A stretch of 64,000 nucleotides of DNA from Pseudomonas aestuarii (GCF_027988105.1 NZ_JAQJZJ010000014.1:23355-87354); one strand, 5' to 3'; positions 53,348-62,261 are shown, counted from the stretch's first letter. Translations and numbers: made by a program. Notes: generated by a model from the letters alone, not told the origin.

Positions 53348-55512
53348 AGTACTTCTCGCCTAATAACGCTGCTGTGAGTGACGAGATTTGTGCTGCAATC
53401 GCGGCTGTAGGAGGTCTCTGCCTCGATGAAAATGGAAGTGTTGGCTTTGGTAAGAGCACTGTGATTGTCACTGTGCCGGCCAACCACCCTGATGTTGCTT
53501 TTCTGAGGAAGGCCGCTAGCAAGTGTTTTTTGACTTTCGAAAATACGTCCTCACTGTTTTTATTCCTTAGCAAAGCCTCCATTAGTCAAAGCGAACTGCA
53601 GAGGCTTGTCAGCAATGCGTTGGCTCGTAACAGAATCGATATTGACTTCTCTTGTGAAGAAAGTGCCGCTACATATTGCGGAGAGTTTTCCTGTCCAGAA
53701 GATGAATGCGACTTGAGAACGGGGGTATTTGATTTCCTGAAAGTATTGGCGACAGGTAAAGGAAGTATCGTGGCAGATATTTTCGGACACGAAGCACTTG
53801 GCGAATTCCAATACACGTTCGAGAAAATTGTCACGCACAGAAAAGATGAGTTGGTTGAGATAGCTCCACCGATCTGGGTTGATCGAGTGTTATGTGACCC
53901 GGACACTAATGTTATTTATCTAAATATTAATGTCCTGGTGTGCGGTGGCGGTGAGTACAAACTCATTTCGATGGTGGTTTCCAACGAACAAGCGCAGGAC
54001 TCTCGTGAGATTGCAAAGCAGTTACGGTCACGGATTAGTTCGTGGATTGATCTCAAGGGCCTGCATGAGTTGCTCAAGGCTATTCTAGGAAAGGCATTTC
54101 GCGAGCTAAAAGAGCAGACATGGATACGTCGAGAAGGGTGGGTCAAAAGCAAGGCAGGAGTGATTGAGGGATTCGCGTGTGGTCAACAGCTGATGCTGGC
54201 AAAGAATGTGGACCGCAACCAGTACTTCCTTGATATACAAAATCCCAGTTTCTCAGTTCGTGGAACCTTGGCAGATTGGCGTGAAAGGGTCCTCGTGCCT
54301 GCAAGCAACAGCTATCTCTTGCTTGGTGCATTACAGCTTGGTTTGGCTGGGTTGATGGTCGATCACGTTCCCTCGATCTCTTCTTGCATATTTAATTTGT
54401 ACGGACTGGCGGGGAATGGAAAAACACTGACTTTGGCCATGATTGCTAGCATTTTCGGCAACACTGCGGCTCCGGGGCAGAGCCTGGCGGGGCGTCATGG
54501 CCGAACTGTAATTGAAACATTTGGATCGACTTCACTTGCGCTACAGGCTCAGGCGCAACGAGCCTCGTGTGGGTTGCTGTTGGTCGACGAAGTGGGCAGT
54601 AACAGCTTCAAGGAAGTGGAAAAATTCATCTACACGACTGCCAATGGTTCGAGTCGTACACGTTCCAATGCCAAAGGAGGACTAGAGGAGTCAGAGTCTA
54701 AGACTCTGTTCATGATCACGACCGGTGAAGTCCCGCTTTTATCCTTGATTTCACGGAATGCCAAGGAAGGAATACTGGATCGTGGAGTCGATATCGATGT
54801 AGGCCAGGTGCCATTTCTTGATGAGCCGGAGGACGAATTCAGATTGTTTGGCTCTCTAGAACATCGTGACGAGCTGATTGATGGCGTTACAACTCAGTTC
54901 GGTACTGCTGCTCCTGCCTTCGCTCAGGCATTGCTGGATGAATACGAAAGCAACGAGTGGCGGGAAGAACTCGAAGCGTTCAAGTTACGGTTGCTTGAGA
55001 ACCTTCCAGCCTATGCGGCCATTGGTGGTGCAAGTCGAGTGTTGAGCCGTTTTGCACTGGCAGGAGTCGCAGGAATCATTGCGCTTCGAAGAGGCGTTTT
55101 CGATGAGTCGCTGGTTAACGAAGAAAATCTGTTCGACGGCTTGCTGGTGTGTGTCCGCGCCTGGGCGAAAAAGAGGTGGAGTCACCTGGCCGTCTTGGCA
55201 GATGCGATTGGATGCGCAGGCATCATTCCGTTGTCATCCCCTAAGCACCAGCGCCACATCTACCGTCATGAGAACATTGATGGGTTACCGACCCTGATGA
55301 TCTCCAAGGCTTGGTTGCAGGAATTGCTGTCTGAGGAGGGCGATGTTGAGAGGATTTCAAAGCGCTTCCGCGACGATCATCAGCTTGTTCGTCGTGAAGG
55401 CAATAGAAATACGTTAGGTAAATTTCCGTATTACCACCTGCGTACTGACTGGCTAGATTGGTATGGCTTGGAGTGGTGCGAAGAGTCGGAGGCGTTCGTC
55501 TACTCTGAATAA
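53341..55512 (+). CDS. DUF927-domain ATPase of mobile elements
   Basis: A 723-residue protein from the ATG at 53341, which follows AGGGGG by 6 nt and overlaps the integrase stop; an ATG at 53323 is possible. The C-terminal half is a DUF927-type AAA-like ATPase with Walker A LYGLAGNGKTLTLAMIA (~355-370) and Walker B CGLLLVDEVGSNSF (~410-420). A likely sensor region is TLFMITTGEVPLLS. The first ~250 residues are not recognised. DUF927 proteins are common in integrative elements and satellite phages, and resemble replicative helicase/primase partners. Coupled translation with the integrase suggests a maintenance or replication role. Confidence 0.85.
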   Translation: MVKYFSPNNAAVSDEICAAIAAVGGLCLDENGSVGFGKSTVIVTVPANHPDVAFLRKAASKCFLTFENTSSLFLFLSKASISQSELQRLVSNALARNRIDIDFSCEESAATYCGEFSCPEDECDLRTGVFDFLKVLATGKGSIVADIFGHEALGEFQYTFEKIVTHRKDELVEIAPPIWVDRVLCDPDTNVIYLNINVLVCGGGEYKLISMVVSNEQAQDSREIAKQLRSRISSWIDLKGLHELLKAILGKAFRELKEQTWIRREGWVKSKAGVIEGFACGQQLMLAKNVDRNQYFLDIQNPSFSVRGTLADWRERVLVPASNSYLLLGALQLGLAGLMVDHVPSISSCIFNLYGLAGNGKTLTLAMIASIFGNTAAPGQSLAGRHGRTVIETFGSTSLALQAQAQRASCGLLLVDEVGSNSFKEVEKFIYTTANGSSRTRSNAKGGLEESESKTLFMITTGEVPLLSLISRNAKEGILDRGVDIDVGQVPFLDEPEDEFRLFGSLEHRDELIDGVTTQFGTAAPAFAQALLDEYESNEWREELEAFKLRLLENLPAYAAIGGASRVLSRFALAGVAGIIALRRGVFDESLVNEENLFDGLLVCVRAWAKKRWSHLAVLADAIGCAGIIPLSSPKHQRHIYRHENIDGLPTLMISKAWLQELLSEEGDVERISKRFRDDHQLVRREGNRNTLGKFPYYHLRTDWLDWYGLEWCEESEAFVYSE

Positions 55513-55549
55513 GTAGGTGGGGCGGTGGAGGAGCTTTCCAAGGAGAGAT

Positions 55550-55573
55550 ACCGCGCGCACCGCGTGACTTGAA
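55550..55573 (+). repeat. 24-bp direct repeat, right copy
   Basis: A perfect copy of 51750-51773, 37 bp after the DUF927 gene stop. The integrase and DUF927 genes are the only genes between the two copies. Confidence 0.75.
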
Positions 55574-55583
55574 GCAACAGATA

Positions 55584-55614
55584 AAAATGGTCACTTCGAA
55601 AGTGGCCATTTTTT
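55584..55614 (+). terminator. Rho-independent terminator after the DUF927 gene
   Basis: Hairpin AATGGTCACT-TCGA-AGTGGCCATT followed by T4 or more, immediately after the right 24-bp repeat. Confidence 0.85.
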
Positions 55615-55663
55615 GTTCAGCACCACTCGTCCCTATTTAGCAATTTTGCCGGTTTGGTATTTG

Positions 55664-55705
55664 GCAAAAAAAAGACCCAGCATGAGCTGAGCCTTTTCAG
55701 TCTTT
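55664..55705 (-). terminator. Terminator of the leftward cassette
   Basis: On the minus strand, GGCTCAGC-TCA-TGCTGGGTC is followed by a run of T. It lies 30 bp after the last leftward gene (stop at 55736). Confidence 0.8.
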
Positions 55706-55735
55706 CGTATCCAGAGGTTTCTCTTCAACTGCGAC

Positions 55736-56080
55736 TTAGTGTTCGCAGTGGAGTGTTCTTGCTTCCTCCAACTTTGTTGCCTGTGACTTTGCGTGTTCAG
55801 CCAAGTACTGGTCGAGTTCCGCTGCCGACGCACGCTGGCCGCTCATTGTTGCATCCATCAACGCTACGCTCTTGGCATGCTTGAGGGCATATGCCGTTTC
55901 TTGGTAATCCAACGGTTGCCAAGTGGTGCCTTGGTCGTTACTGACATAACTGGTGCCGCCTTGGTTTGCGCATTCTTCCGCATAGAACTTCATGGCTTCG
56001 AGCGTAATAAGGTTGGCCTCGGCGTGAAGGCTGAGCGCAAGTAGTGGCATAGTCATGGAGACATATAGTGTTTTTTTCAT
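55736..56080 (-). CDS. Small exported protein, function unknown
   Basis: A 114-residue protein with a clear signal peptide (MKKTLYVSMTMPLLALSLHA, cleavage after AEA). The mature ~92 residues are acidic and Ala/Glu-rich, with one Cys early (YAEECANQGG) and one at the end (LHCEH), possibly a disulfide pair. I do not recognise a family. Last leftward gene of the island cassette, 274 bp after the patatin gene, so it may have its own promoter. AT-rich surroundings support recent acquisition. Confidence 0.7.
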   Translation of the reverse strand: MKKTLYVSMTMPLLALSLHAEANLITLEAMKFYAEECANQGGTSYVSNDQGTTWQPLDYQETAYALKHAKSVALMDATMSGQRASAAELDQYLAEHAKSQATKLEEARTLHCEH

Positions 56081-56354
56081 GATGGTCTCAAGTTAGTGTT
56101 GGAGTGGTTTTTGTGCTCGTTGAGGTATGACAAAATCACTCGATAGAGTGTTTTTGTTGTTCGGGGTTGTGCGGTGGATCAAGTAAGTTTAGGAATAATG
56201 CGTATGGTGGTTTCTTTGAATGAAGCGGGTTGATCTAAAATTTGGTTTGATCAATAGGGGGGTGAAAGTGAACAGAGGTATTTGGAACTTTCGGTAGGCA
56301 ATGCTAAATGATGAGACATGGGCCTTGTGGTCGCCCCGTTTTCGGTAGGGCGCA

Positions 56355-57431
56355 TTAAGTCATTTTTGACATTGCGTCCGCCAGGATACTGTCAGAGATT
56401 GTATTTCTTCGTTCACTATCCTTTAACTCATTCTCGGACTTGCGCAGTTCACTGCGTGATGCGCTGGCTTTCATGACGCGGCCGACGCAGTGCAGGGTGT
56501 CTTGATAACCCTGTTCGATCCAAGATGGAATCTTATGTGGATCGAAGCCCAAAAGATCTTTGACGCCACCGAGAAAGCCGGAGTCGCGGGCAATGCTGGA
56601 TTGGGGGCGGATCTCCAAGATTGTGGCTTCTGGGAAATCGTGTCGGCTCCAAAGTGAACCATTGCTTAGGTGTGTGACTATCACCATATTGCAACCGGCC
56701 TGCAGTAGCGGCGTTATTGGCGTATTGCCTTGCTGTTTTTGCCACCCGCCCTGGCCACCGTCTGAGTACAACGAGTCATTGACTTGGCGTGGGGCAAACA
56801 GCAATGGAATGCCAGCAGATGCCAGCAGGGCTTCTTTTTGCTCTGCTTGGGACAATGACTGGATATGTAGAAACTCAGATTCTGCCGTTCCAAGAATGCC
56901 AAGCTCAGCCGTTATAGTCCGGAGTAAGTCGGTGGTGCCGCCAAGGCTTTTGAATACGGAGACGTAAAGTGGCAGGCCTTTATTTAGTGCGACGGGATCA
57001 AGGTATTGCTCCATTAGCTCCTTGAGTGGCTTGTCGCAAAGCGCTCCAGCGTCCAGTTGGTTAAGCTCTTCTGGCAGTTGTAGGCCTGCCCTTTGTGCGA
57101 CTAGTCGTGCCGCTCTGAAAAGTGCCTCCAGTTGCGCGAAACCATTCATTTTGAGCCCGGCGGAAACCAAAAGACTTAAATAGCCAGGGATTTTCACGGA
57201 TAGTGGCGAAGATTTCGCTAGCGTCAGCCAAAGCTCATCAAGGCGCTCGACACCTGTTTCAAGCGAAGGTGCCGATGCCAAAACTGCGGCATTCAAGGCA
57301 CCGATACTGGCACCAGCAACCACGTCGACACGGGTTCCCATTTCTAGCAGTGCCTTGAGTACGCCGACTTGGTAAGCGCCTTTGGCACCCCCGCCGGAAA
57401 GCACCAGGCCGACTTTTATGCTCTCAGGCAT
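56355..57431 (-). CDS. Patatin-like phospholipase
   Basis: A 358-residue lipid acyl hydrolase. It has the full catalytic set: oxyanion loop SGGGAKGAYQ (12-21), nucleophile Ser42 in GASIG, and Asp224 in YSDGGQGG, i.e. the Ser-Asp dyad of patatins. The C-terminal ~80 residues are charged and helical, and there is no signal peptide, so it acts from the cytoplasm on membrane lipids. The ATG at 57431 overlaps the preceding RdcB-like gene by 8 bp; the TTG start at 57446 is rejected. Patatins are effectors in some antiphage systems (e.g. CapV), but no cyclase gene is present here. Confidence 0.93.
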   Translation of the reverse strand: MPESIKVGLVLSGGGAKGAYQVGVLKALLEMGTRVDVVAGASIGALNAAVLASAPSLETGVERLDELWLTLAKSSPLSVKIPGYLSLLVSAGLKMNGFAQLEALFRAARLVAQRAGLQLPEELNQLDAGALCDKPLKELMEQYLDPVALNKGLPLYVSVFKSLGGTTDLLRTITAELGILGTAESEFLHIQSLSQAEQKEALLASAGIPLLFAPRQVNDSLYSDGGQGGWQKQQGNTPITPLLQAGCNMVIVTHLSNGSLWSRHDFPEATILEIRPQSSIARDSGFLGGVKDLLGFDPHKIPSWIEQGYQDTLHCVGRVMKASASRSELRKSENELKDSERRNTISDSILADAMSKMT

Positions 57432-58335
57432 GTGAGTTATCCCCAAGAACTTCGTAAACCATTGCTTCGGCTACTCGTTGGGCAGAACTGAGGCGAGGAA
57501 GCTCTCGTGGTAGGTCGTCGGGTAGCTGGGAGACTGAAAAGACGAAAGGAACGCTTTCTCGGTCGGACCAGTCACCCATATAAGCCAGAGCGTCGGAGGC
57601 ATCGCTCAGGACATGTTGGCCGACCGGACGAATCAGCCAGTGGTCGCGGGTACCCATGCGCTCTTTGCTGGATAGCCCTGCATCGCTAGCCAGCTGAGCC
57701 ATCGCCCTGTTAGCCAGGTCATCCATGAAGCGCTGACGATCCGTAGCCGATGTGTTGCGGCAGTAGTCGCCAAAAGCGCCCCAACGCAACTCCTCAAGTG
57801 CGGCATAGCAGCGCCCGGAGAGTGAAAAGCTTTGGTAATGACCTGCCCGCCACTTGTTGAAGACTTGGTCAAGGTTGAGTTGCACGCGCTGAACGAAATC
57901 AATCCGCGCAGCTTCTCGACCAAGAGTATCGAGGTGTTCGTCCAAACGGGTGGTGAGGGTTTCCAGTTGCTGGCGTGTGATTGCCGAAAAATTGGCAATC
58001 CTGGCTACGTCCAGTTTAAGTGCGTTGACGCGGTCATTGACTCGGGCGATCGCTAGATTGCTCTGCGCCAGTGATCCGCTCAGCTCGGTCAGCCAGGTTA
58101 AGGATGCTTCCATGCCGTCAATAAGGCTGGCATTTACCTCGTCTTGACGCCTCTTGCCTTTGCCGGTGAAGCCATCATAGAGGCGAGCGCCAAAACCTGT
58201 GTTCGCCCTCTGCACTCGTTGGTGGTCGCGAGCAACGTCAATGCCATTGGCAAAATCGACCACAAATTTCTCGGGCAAACAGGTCAGCACTCGGCAGATG
58301 TCCGAATCTTTGGTTATCGGTAACATTTCATTCAT
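57424..58335 (-). CDS. RdcB/YjcZ-like partner of the dynamin GTPase
   Basis: A 303-residue soluble protein, mostly helical, with a likely coiled coil at about 85-145 (NLAIARVNDRVNALKLDVAR, then ITRQQLETLTTRLDEHLD). It sits directly after a CrfC/YjdA-like dynamin gene, overlapping its stop by ATGA. That is the position of yjcZ (rdcB) next to yjdA (rdcA/crfC) in E. coli, and its size is close to YjcZ. In E. coli the pair has been reported to control the diguanylate cyclase DgcE. The assignment rests mainly on position and general similarity and needs a profile search. Confidence 0.7.
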   Translation of the reverse strand: MNEMLPITKDSDICRVLTCLPEKFVVDFANGIDVARDHQRVQRANTGFGARLYDGFTGKGKRRQDEVNASLIDGMEASLTWLTELSGSLAQSNLAIARVNDRVNALKLDVARIANFSAITRQQLETLTTRLDEHLDTLGREAARIDFVQRVQLNLDQVFNKWRAGHYQSFSLSGRCYAALEELRWGAFGDYCRNTSATDRQRFMDDLANRAMAQLASDAGLSSKERMGTRDHWLIRPVGQHVLSDASDALAYMGDWSDRESVPFVFSVSQLPDDLPRELPRLSSAQRVAEAMVYEVLGDNSHA

Positions 58336-60764
58336 GCGAGCACCTGAGCTTCGGCATTTAATAGCGGCCTAACATCGGCCTTCAGCTCGCGGCTGTCGTG
58401 GAGTGTTGCGGGGACGTTTTTTTTTAGACTGGCCAGGCGCTTGCTCAATGCAGCTTGCTCAGACTTGCTGTGTTCTTGGTCGCGAATACTTTGCAAGAGA
58501 TCACCACGAATTTGCTCAATCTTCGATTTGAACTCATTGAAGAATTCTGCAGTGCCTTTCTTGAGCGGCTGTTCGATATACTCAGTGACCGAATTGCCTA
58601 GTCCGTCAAAGGTTTTGGCAATCCCTGCGGTAACCGATTCTTTCACTTTGCGGATGTCAATTTCAAAATAGTTCTCTTCCTCTTCGTAGTTCTCAAAACC
58701 CCAGTCTTTTGTACCAAACAATTTACAAACACCGCCCCATGCGCCTTTCTGACGTCGGCGATATATAACGGTCTCTGTCTTTTTTTGGATAATGTCCTGC
58801 AGCATTTCATCTGCTGAAAAGCCTAGGGATACAGAATTAATACTGGGTATTTTGATGTTGACGGAGAAGCCGTCGTCCGTCATGCGCCCCTTCATATCAT
58901 TGATAATCTTCTGTGCAGATATCACTACATCGTTTTTGAAATTTACATTGAAGTCATTCAAGAGAGCTGCCATAGCTTCTTGCATGGTGTTCTCTGCATG
59001 CTTCATTTCGCCTTCAACTGACTTCTCAATCCGATTCATAAGAGTTTTAGACTCTTTGGAGTTCTCACATCGTATGATGGGGTTCTCTGGATTAAAGTCA
59101 TGATCACCTTGTTCAAAGGAGTTTTCCAAATTGAAGAAGGGCGAGAAGAATGCGCCAAACGTGCTTTTTATACCTGGTGCGGGCTGTTTTTTCTGGCGCG
59201 ATTTCTTCTCGGCAGCATGGGCTCGTTCAATTCGCTTCCCTTCCTTGAAGTACTCGTTAAGTGCGTCGAGGGAGTTTTTCTCAATTTTCTCAAATACTTT
59301 ACTGGTGCTTTCAGAGATGCTGCTGAGCGTGTCATTGATCTGCCTTTGAGTTGTTTTTTCGCTGCTTTCGATTCTGCCTATATCGCTCATCAAGGCATCG
59401 ATTTGCTGCTGGAGTTCACGCGAGCTTTTCGCTAGTGCTGTTTCGCGCAAACCAAGGAAGTTTTCCAGCTTTTCGGCGTTATCAACTAACTTGGCTGCCG
59501 CAGAGTCGATAGCAAATGCCGCTGCGCGTGCATGGGCGGAGCGAATCACATTCTCCATGGGCTTGCTGAAAAGGGAGTCTTGCCATAGCTGCTCGGCTGC
59601 GTGTTGGACTTCTTCGATATCATTGATTTTGCTTTCCCAGCGACGACCAAAAGCTTCCTCGGCAAAGTCAACGATCCAAGGTTGTTTCTCCGGATCAGGT
59701 AGTCGTTTGTGAAGGAAAATCTCGTGTTTGGCCCGGTTGGCAAGATAGCCCCAGCGCGATGAAACCGGAAAAACATCAGCTTTTTTAATAAGCCCTTGCA
59801 TCAGATTTTCTGCGACAAAAGCTTTGACTTGCTCCTCGTTGTCGCCGTGTCGATCCTTCTGGTCAAATTTGTTGACCAGGGTGTACAGGCGGCCTTCGGC
59901 AACACTGGCAATGTCCTCCAGTTCTTTGCGCACTTCGGCGTCTGCGTCGGATTTTAGTTGGGTAAAATCGAGAACAGCCAGCACGGCAGAGGCTTTGCTC
60001 AATTGTTCCTTGAGCATCTTGCGCAGGTGCTGTTGCCCTGATTCGTTAGGGCCAGGGGTATCCAGCAGGGTGAGGCGGCCATGTGCTTGATCCATTTCAC
60101 GCAGCTGAGCGAATTCCACCTCAATGACCGGCATCTCATGAATTTCGTCGTAGCTGGAGAAGGGGAAGTCCACCTCAAGCTCGCTGGAGAGCCTGACCAG
60201 ATCATTCAGGTTTTTGAGGAACCCGAAAATTGCGTCGGCACCTTGATAGGTCTGGTTGAAGAGGGTCTGATTTGTGATCAGTGAAAGCAGCTCGTCCATA
60301 TCTCGATTGCTGTCCAGGCCCTGCAACATTTCCTTGGACTGAGGGCTCTGGATGACGTTATGCAACGTGCTGATCAAGTCATTGATGGGGTGGCTGTTGT
60401 TGAACTTCAGCAGCGGCTCAGTCTGGCCGGGGGTGTGACGGATCAAGGTTGGCAGGGCGGTCATCGGGCGGTTGCGGTTGGGCAGCACTTCGGTGCCGAC
60501 AATCGCATTGATGGCGGTGGACTTGCCTGCCTTCATAGTGCCAACCACTGCCAGCACCATTTCGAGCCCTTCAAGCTTGGCTAGCTCGCCCTGAAGAACT
60601 TCGATGTGCTTAGGGATGGAGGTACGGTCAAATGTTTGTTGCTCACCCTTCCTGGCCTCCGAGATCACTCCAGGCTCATTCTGCATTTTTTCCAGTAGCT
60701 CAATTTCCACCTGAAGCAGGCGTTGTGCTTCTTCGCGTAGCAACTCGATATTTATTTCGTGCAC
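58332..60764 (-). CDS. crfC: Dynamin-like GTPase, CrfC/YjdA (RdcA) family
   Basis: An 810-residue dynamin-superfamily GTPase. G1 is GTMKAGKST (75-83), the switch region has NRNRPMTALPTLIRHTPGQ, G3 is DTPGPNESG (235-243), and G4 is NKFD (298-301). The region around G1 is nearly identical to E. coli CrfC. Long helical segments follow (~430-520, and the C-terminal ~120). A middle part with GAFFSPFFNL and GVCKLFGTKDWGF could be the membrane-contacting tip. The start is GTG with AGGAG 8 nt upstream. CrfC has been linked to replication-fork colocalisation and, as RdcA, to c-di-GMP control. First gene of the overlapping three-gene unit. Confidence 0.93.
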   Translation of the reverse strand: MHEINIELLREEAQRLLQVEIELLEKMQNEPGVISEARKGEQQTFDRTSIPKHIEVLQGELAKLEGLEMVLAVVGTMKAGKSTAINAIVGTEVLPNRNRPMTALPTLIRHTPGQTEPLLKFNNSHPINDLISTLHNVIQSPQSKEMLQGLDSNRDMDELLSLITNQTLFNQTYQGADAIFGFLKNLNDLVRLSSELEVDFPFSSYDEIHEMPVIEVEFAQLREMDQAHGRLTLLDTPGPNESGQQHLRKMLKEQLSKASAVLAVLDFTQLKSDADAEVRKELEDIASVAEGRLYTLVNKFDQKDRHGDNEEQVKAFVAENLMQGLIKKADVFPVSSRWGYLANRAKHEIFLHKRLPDPEKQPWIVDFAEEAFGRRWESKINDIEEVQHAAEQLWQDSLFSKPMENVIRSAHARAAAFAIDSAAAKLVDNAEKLENFLGLRETALAKSSRELQQQIDALMSDIGRIESSEKTTQRQINDTLSSISESTSKVFEKIEKNSLDALNEYFKEGKRIERAHAAEKKSRQKKQPAPGIKSTFGAFFSPFFNLENSFEQGDHDFNPENPIIRCENSKESKTLMNRIEKSVEGEMKHAENTMQEAMAALLNDFNVNFKNDVVISAQKIINDMKGRMTDDGFSVNIKIPSINSVSLGFSADEMLQDIIQKKTETVIYRRRQKGAWGGVCKLFGTKDWGFENYEEEENYFEIDIRKVKESVTAGIAKTFDGLGNSVTEYIEQPLKKGTAEFFNEFKSKIEQIRGDLLQSIRDQEHSKSEQAALSKRLASLKKNVPATLHDSRELKADVRPLLNAEAQVLA

Positions 60765-60879
60765 GTTCCATCTCCTGTGCCTGCCGCCTACGACTGTAGG
60801 TGCAATCCTGATTTGCCATCAGCTGGCATTATGCCTTTCCGGCAATAGCCTGAGTTAAAGCGGTTGACACCTCAATAGG

Positions 60880-61602
60880 TTATTTAGATGTCAGCATTCG
60901 TTCGATTTTTTCGGCATAGCGGATCAAGGGATCGAAGATCTCGTCTATTACCTTCAGGCCTTCCTCGCCAAACTGATCGAGCTTGCGCGTTACCGGGTCC
61001 GATGGCGTGCCGAAGGTGCTTGCCCAGTCATGGCCTTCCCATAGCGTCTCGGTTCTGAGGTCGAGAACTTCGACGTGGTCGCTGCAGGTGCTGTCGAACA
61101 GATAGTCGCTGCGCGTAGTGCCTGCAGTGAAGATGAATTGCATAACAGTCGGCTGCCGAGCATCCATCCGCAGGTGGGCGAAACGCGAAAGGTGGGTGGT
61201 GACGAAAACGACTTCGCGTTGATTGTCATGCGACGGGTGTTCGAGGCTAGTTTCGTTGATCAGTAAGAGGGTTGGACGCTCGCAGGACTTCGGCCACGTG
61301 CAAGACTTGTGCGAGAGATACCGAGCATCGGGCAGACCGATAAAATGGCGCGGTATTTCAAAGGTCTGGGTCGGTACAAGGTGGTGGCCGGCTGGGATGA
61401 GAATGATGCGTTCATCATTAAGTTGGCTGAAGTCGTGAGCGACGATGGGTAGCCAGGCGTTGTCGTCGCCGGTGCCAGCCTGAGTGATGGCGTTGACCAG
61501 CGTGGTTTCTCCCAGGCTTTTTAGCAGACGTATGCTGTATTCAATTTCGGCTGCGGTGGCACTGCGGTTCAAGGTGCTTTTGGTTGATGTGTTCGTGTTC
61601 AT
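60880..61602 (-). CDS. Protein of unknown function (240 aa)
   Basis: A soluble protein with no signal peptide or membrane segment. The N-terminal ~20 residues are Ser/Thr/Asn-rich; then SIRLLKSLGETTLVNAITQAG, a central beta-rich region with HHLVPTQTFEIPRHFIGLPD, and a C-terminal helix EEGLKVIDEIFDPLIRYAEKIERML. I recognise no family. It lies 115 bp upstream of the dynamin gene in the same direction, so it may belong to the same system. Confidence 0.65.
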   Translation of the reverse strand: MNTNTSTKSTLNRSATAAEIEYSIRLLKSLGETTLVNAITQAGTGDDNAWLPIVAHDFSQLNDERIILIPAGHHLVPTQTFEIPRHFIGLPDARYLSHKSCTWPKSCERPTLLLINETSLEHPSHDNQREVVFVTTHLSRFAHLRMDARQPTVMQFIFTAGTTRSDYLFDSTCSDHVEVLDLRTETLWEGHDWASTFGTPSDPVTRKLDQFGEEGLKVIDEIFDPLIRYAEKIERMLTSK

Positions 61603-61913
61603 GGTGTGGGCGTCCTTGGTTGATGTCGGCAGTTGCTGCGTTTGTCGCGCTGACAGCTAGTCTAAGAAGTCGCCCTGACAGGTGGTGTCGTTGCCGGTAT
61701 GCGGTTGTCGCAACTTTCGAAATGGCCTGGTTGGTGTTCAGCGGTTTTCTGCGGGGGCGCTGTCCATGCTGGCTTCGGTCTTGCGCAAGATTAGTTTCGG
61801 CAGGTTGAAGGTGATGCTCATGAGGGCGCACAAGGTCTGGACAAGGTTGAGGGAAACTTAAATACGAAAGGCCAGACTTTGCAGCCTGGCCTTTGGTAGG
61901 TGTTACGACAGGA
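61603..61913. other. Intergenic region inside the island cassette
   Basis: No supported gene in 310 bp. A hairpin AAAGGCCAG (61867-61875) / CTGGCCTTT (61886-61894) just after the leftward membrane-protein gene is probably a terminator for it, although the T-run is short. If so, the 240-aa gene and the dynamin trio have a separate promoter here. Confidence 0.45.
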
Positions 61914-62261
61914 CTAAGCTGTCTTGATTTCGAGCTTTTTCTTCTCACGCATGCCGAAGTAGGACATAGCGGCTAGCCCTGAGGAGACGTAGCCCCAGAC
62001 AGTCATGTCGCTGAAGGCGATGCTAGCCCCGGAGCCGAATCCCAGCAGAGCGGCAATGACGAATATGATCATCGAGGCCTTGGGTGCGCCGATGGCAAAG
62101 GCTGCGCCGAGTAGAAAGAGAAAGGCGACAAAAATACCGACTGCGCCACCTGCGGCCATGTCGGCATCATCTCCAAGGCCGCCGCCAACCATGACGGTGC
62201 AAGATTGCAGGCCGATCAGCATGACTAGGCATAGGGCAATAATCATTACAGCAATACGCAT
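61914..62261 (-). CDS. Small membrane protein, function unknown
   Basis: A 115-residue protein with a hydrophobic N-terminus (MRIAVMIIALCLVMLIGLQSC) whose LQSC could be a lipobox, and two further helices (VGIFVAFLFLLGAAFAIG and ASMIIFVIAALLGFGSGASIA). A fourth weak helix and a basic tail (MREKKKLEIKTA) follow. No family was recognised. It could be a holin-like or sensor component; that is speculation. Confidence 0.65.
   Translation of the reverse strand: MRIAVMIIALCLVMLIGLQSCTVMVGGGLGDDADMAAGGAVGIFVAFLFLLGAAFAIGAPKASMIIFVIAALLGFGSGASIAFSDMTVWGYVSSGLAAMSYFGMREKKKLEIKTA

Noticed and set aside
56355..57431. Patatin gene as part of a CBASS system
   Set aside because: No cGAS/DncV-like nucleotidyltransferase is encoded in the window, and its neighbours are a dynamin and an RdcB-like protein.
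61541..61948. A 135-codon minus-strand frame upstream of the 240-aa gene
   Set aside because: It overlaps the ends of two better genes, is rich in Arg/His/Gln and shows no domain.
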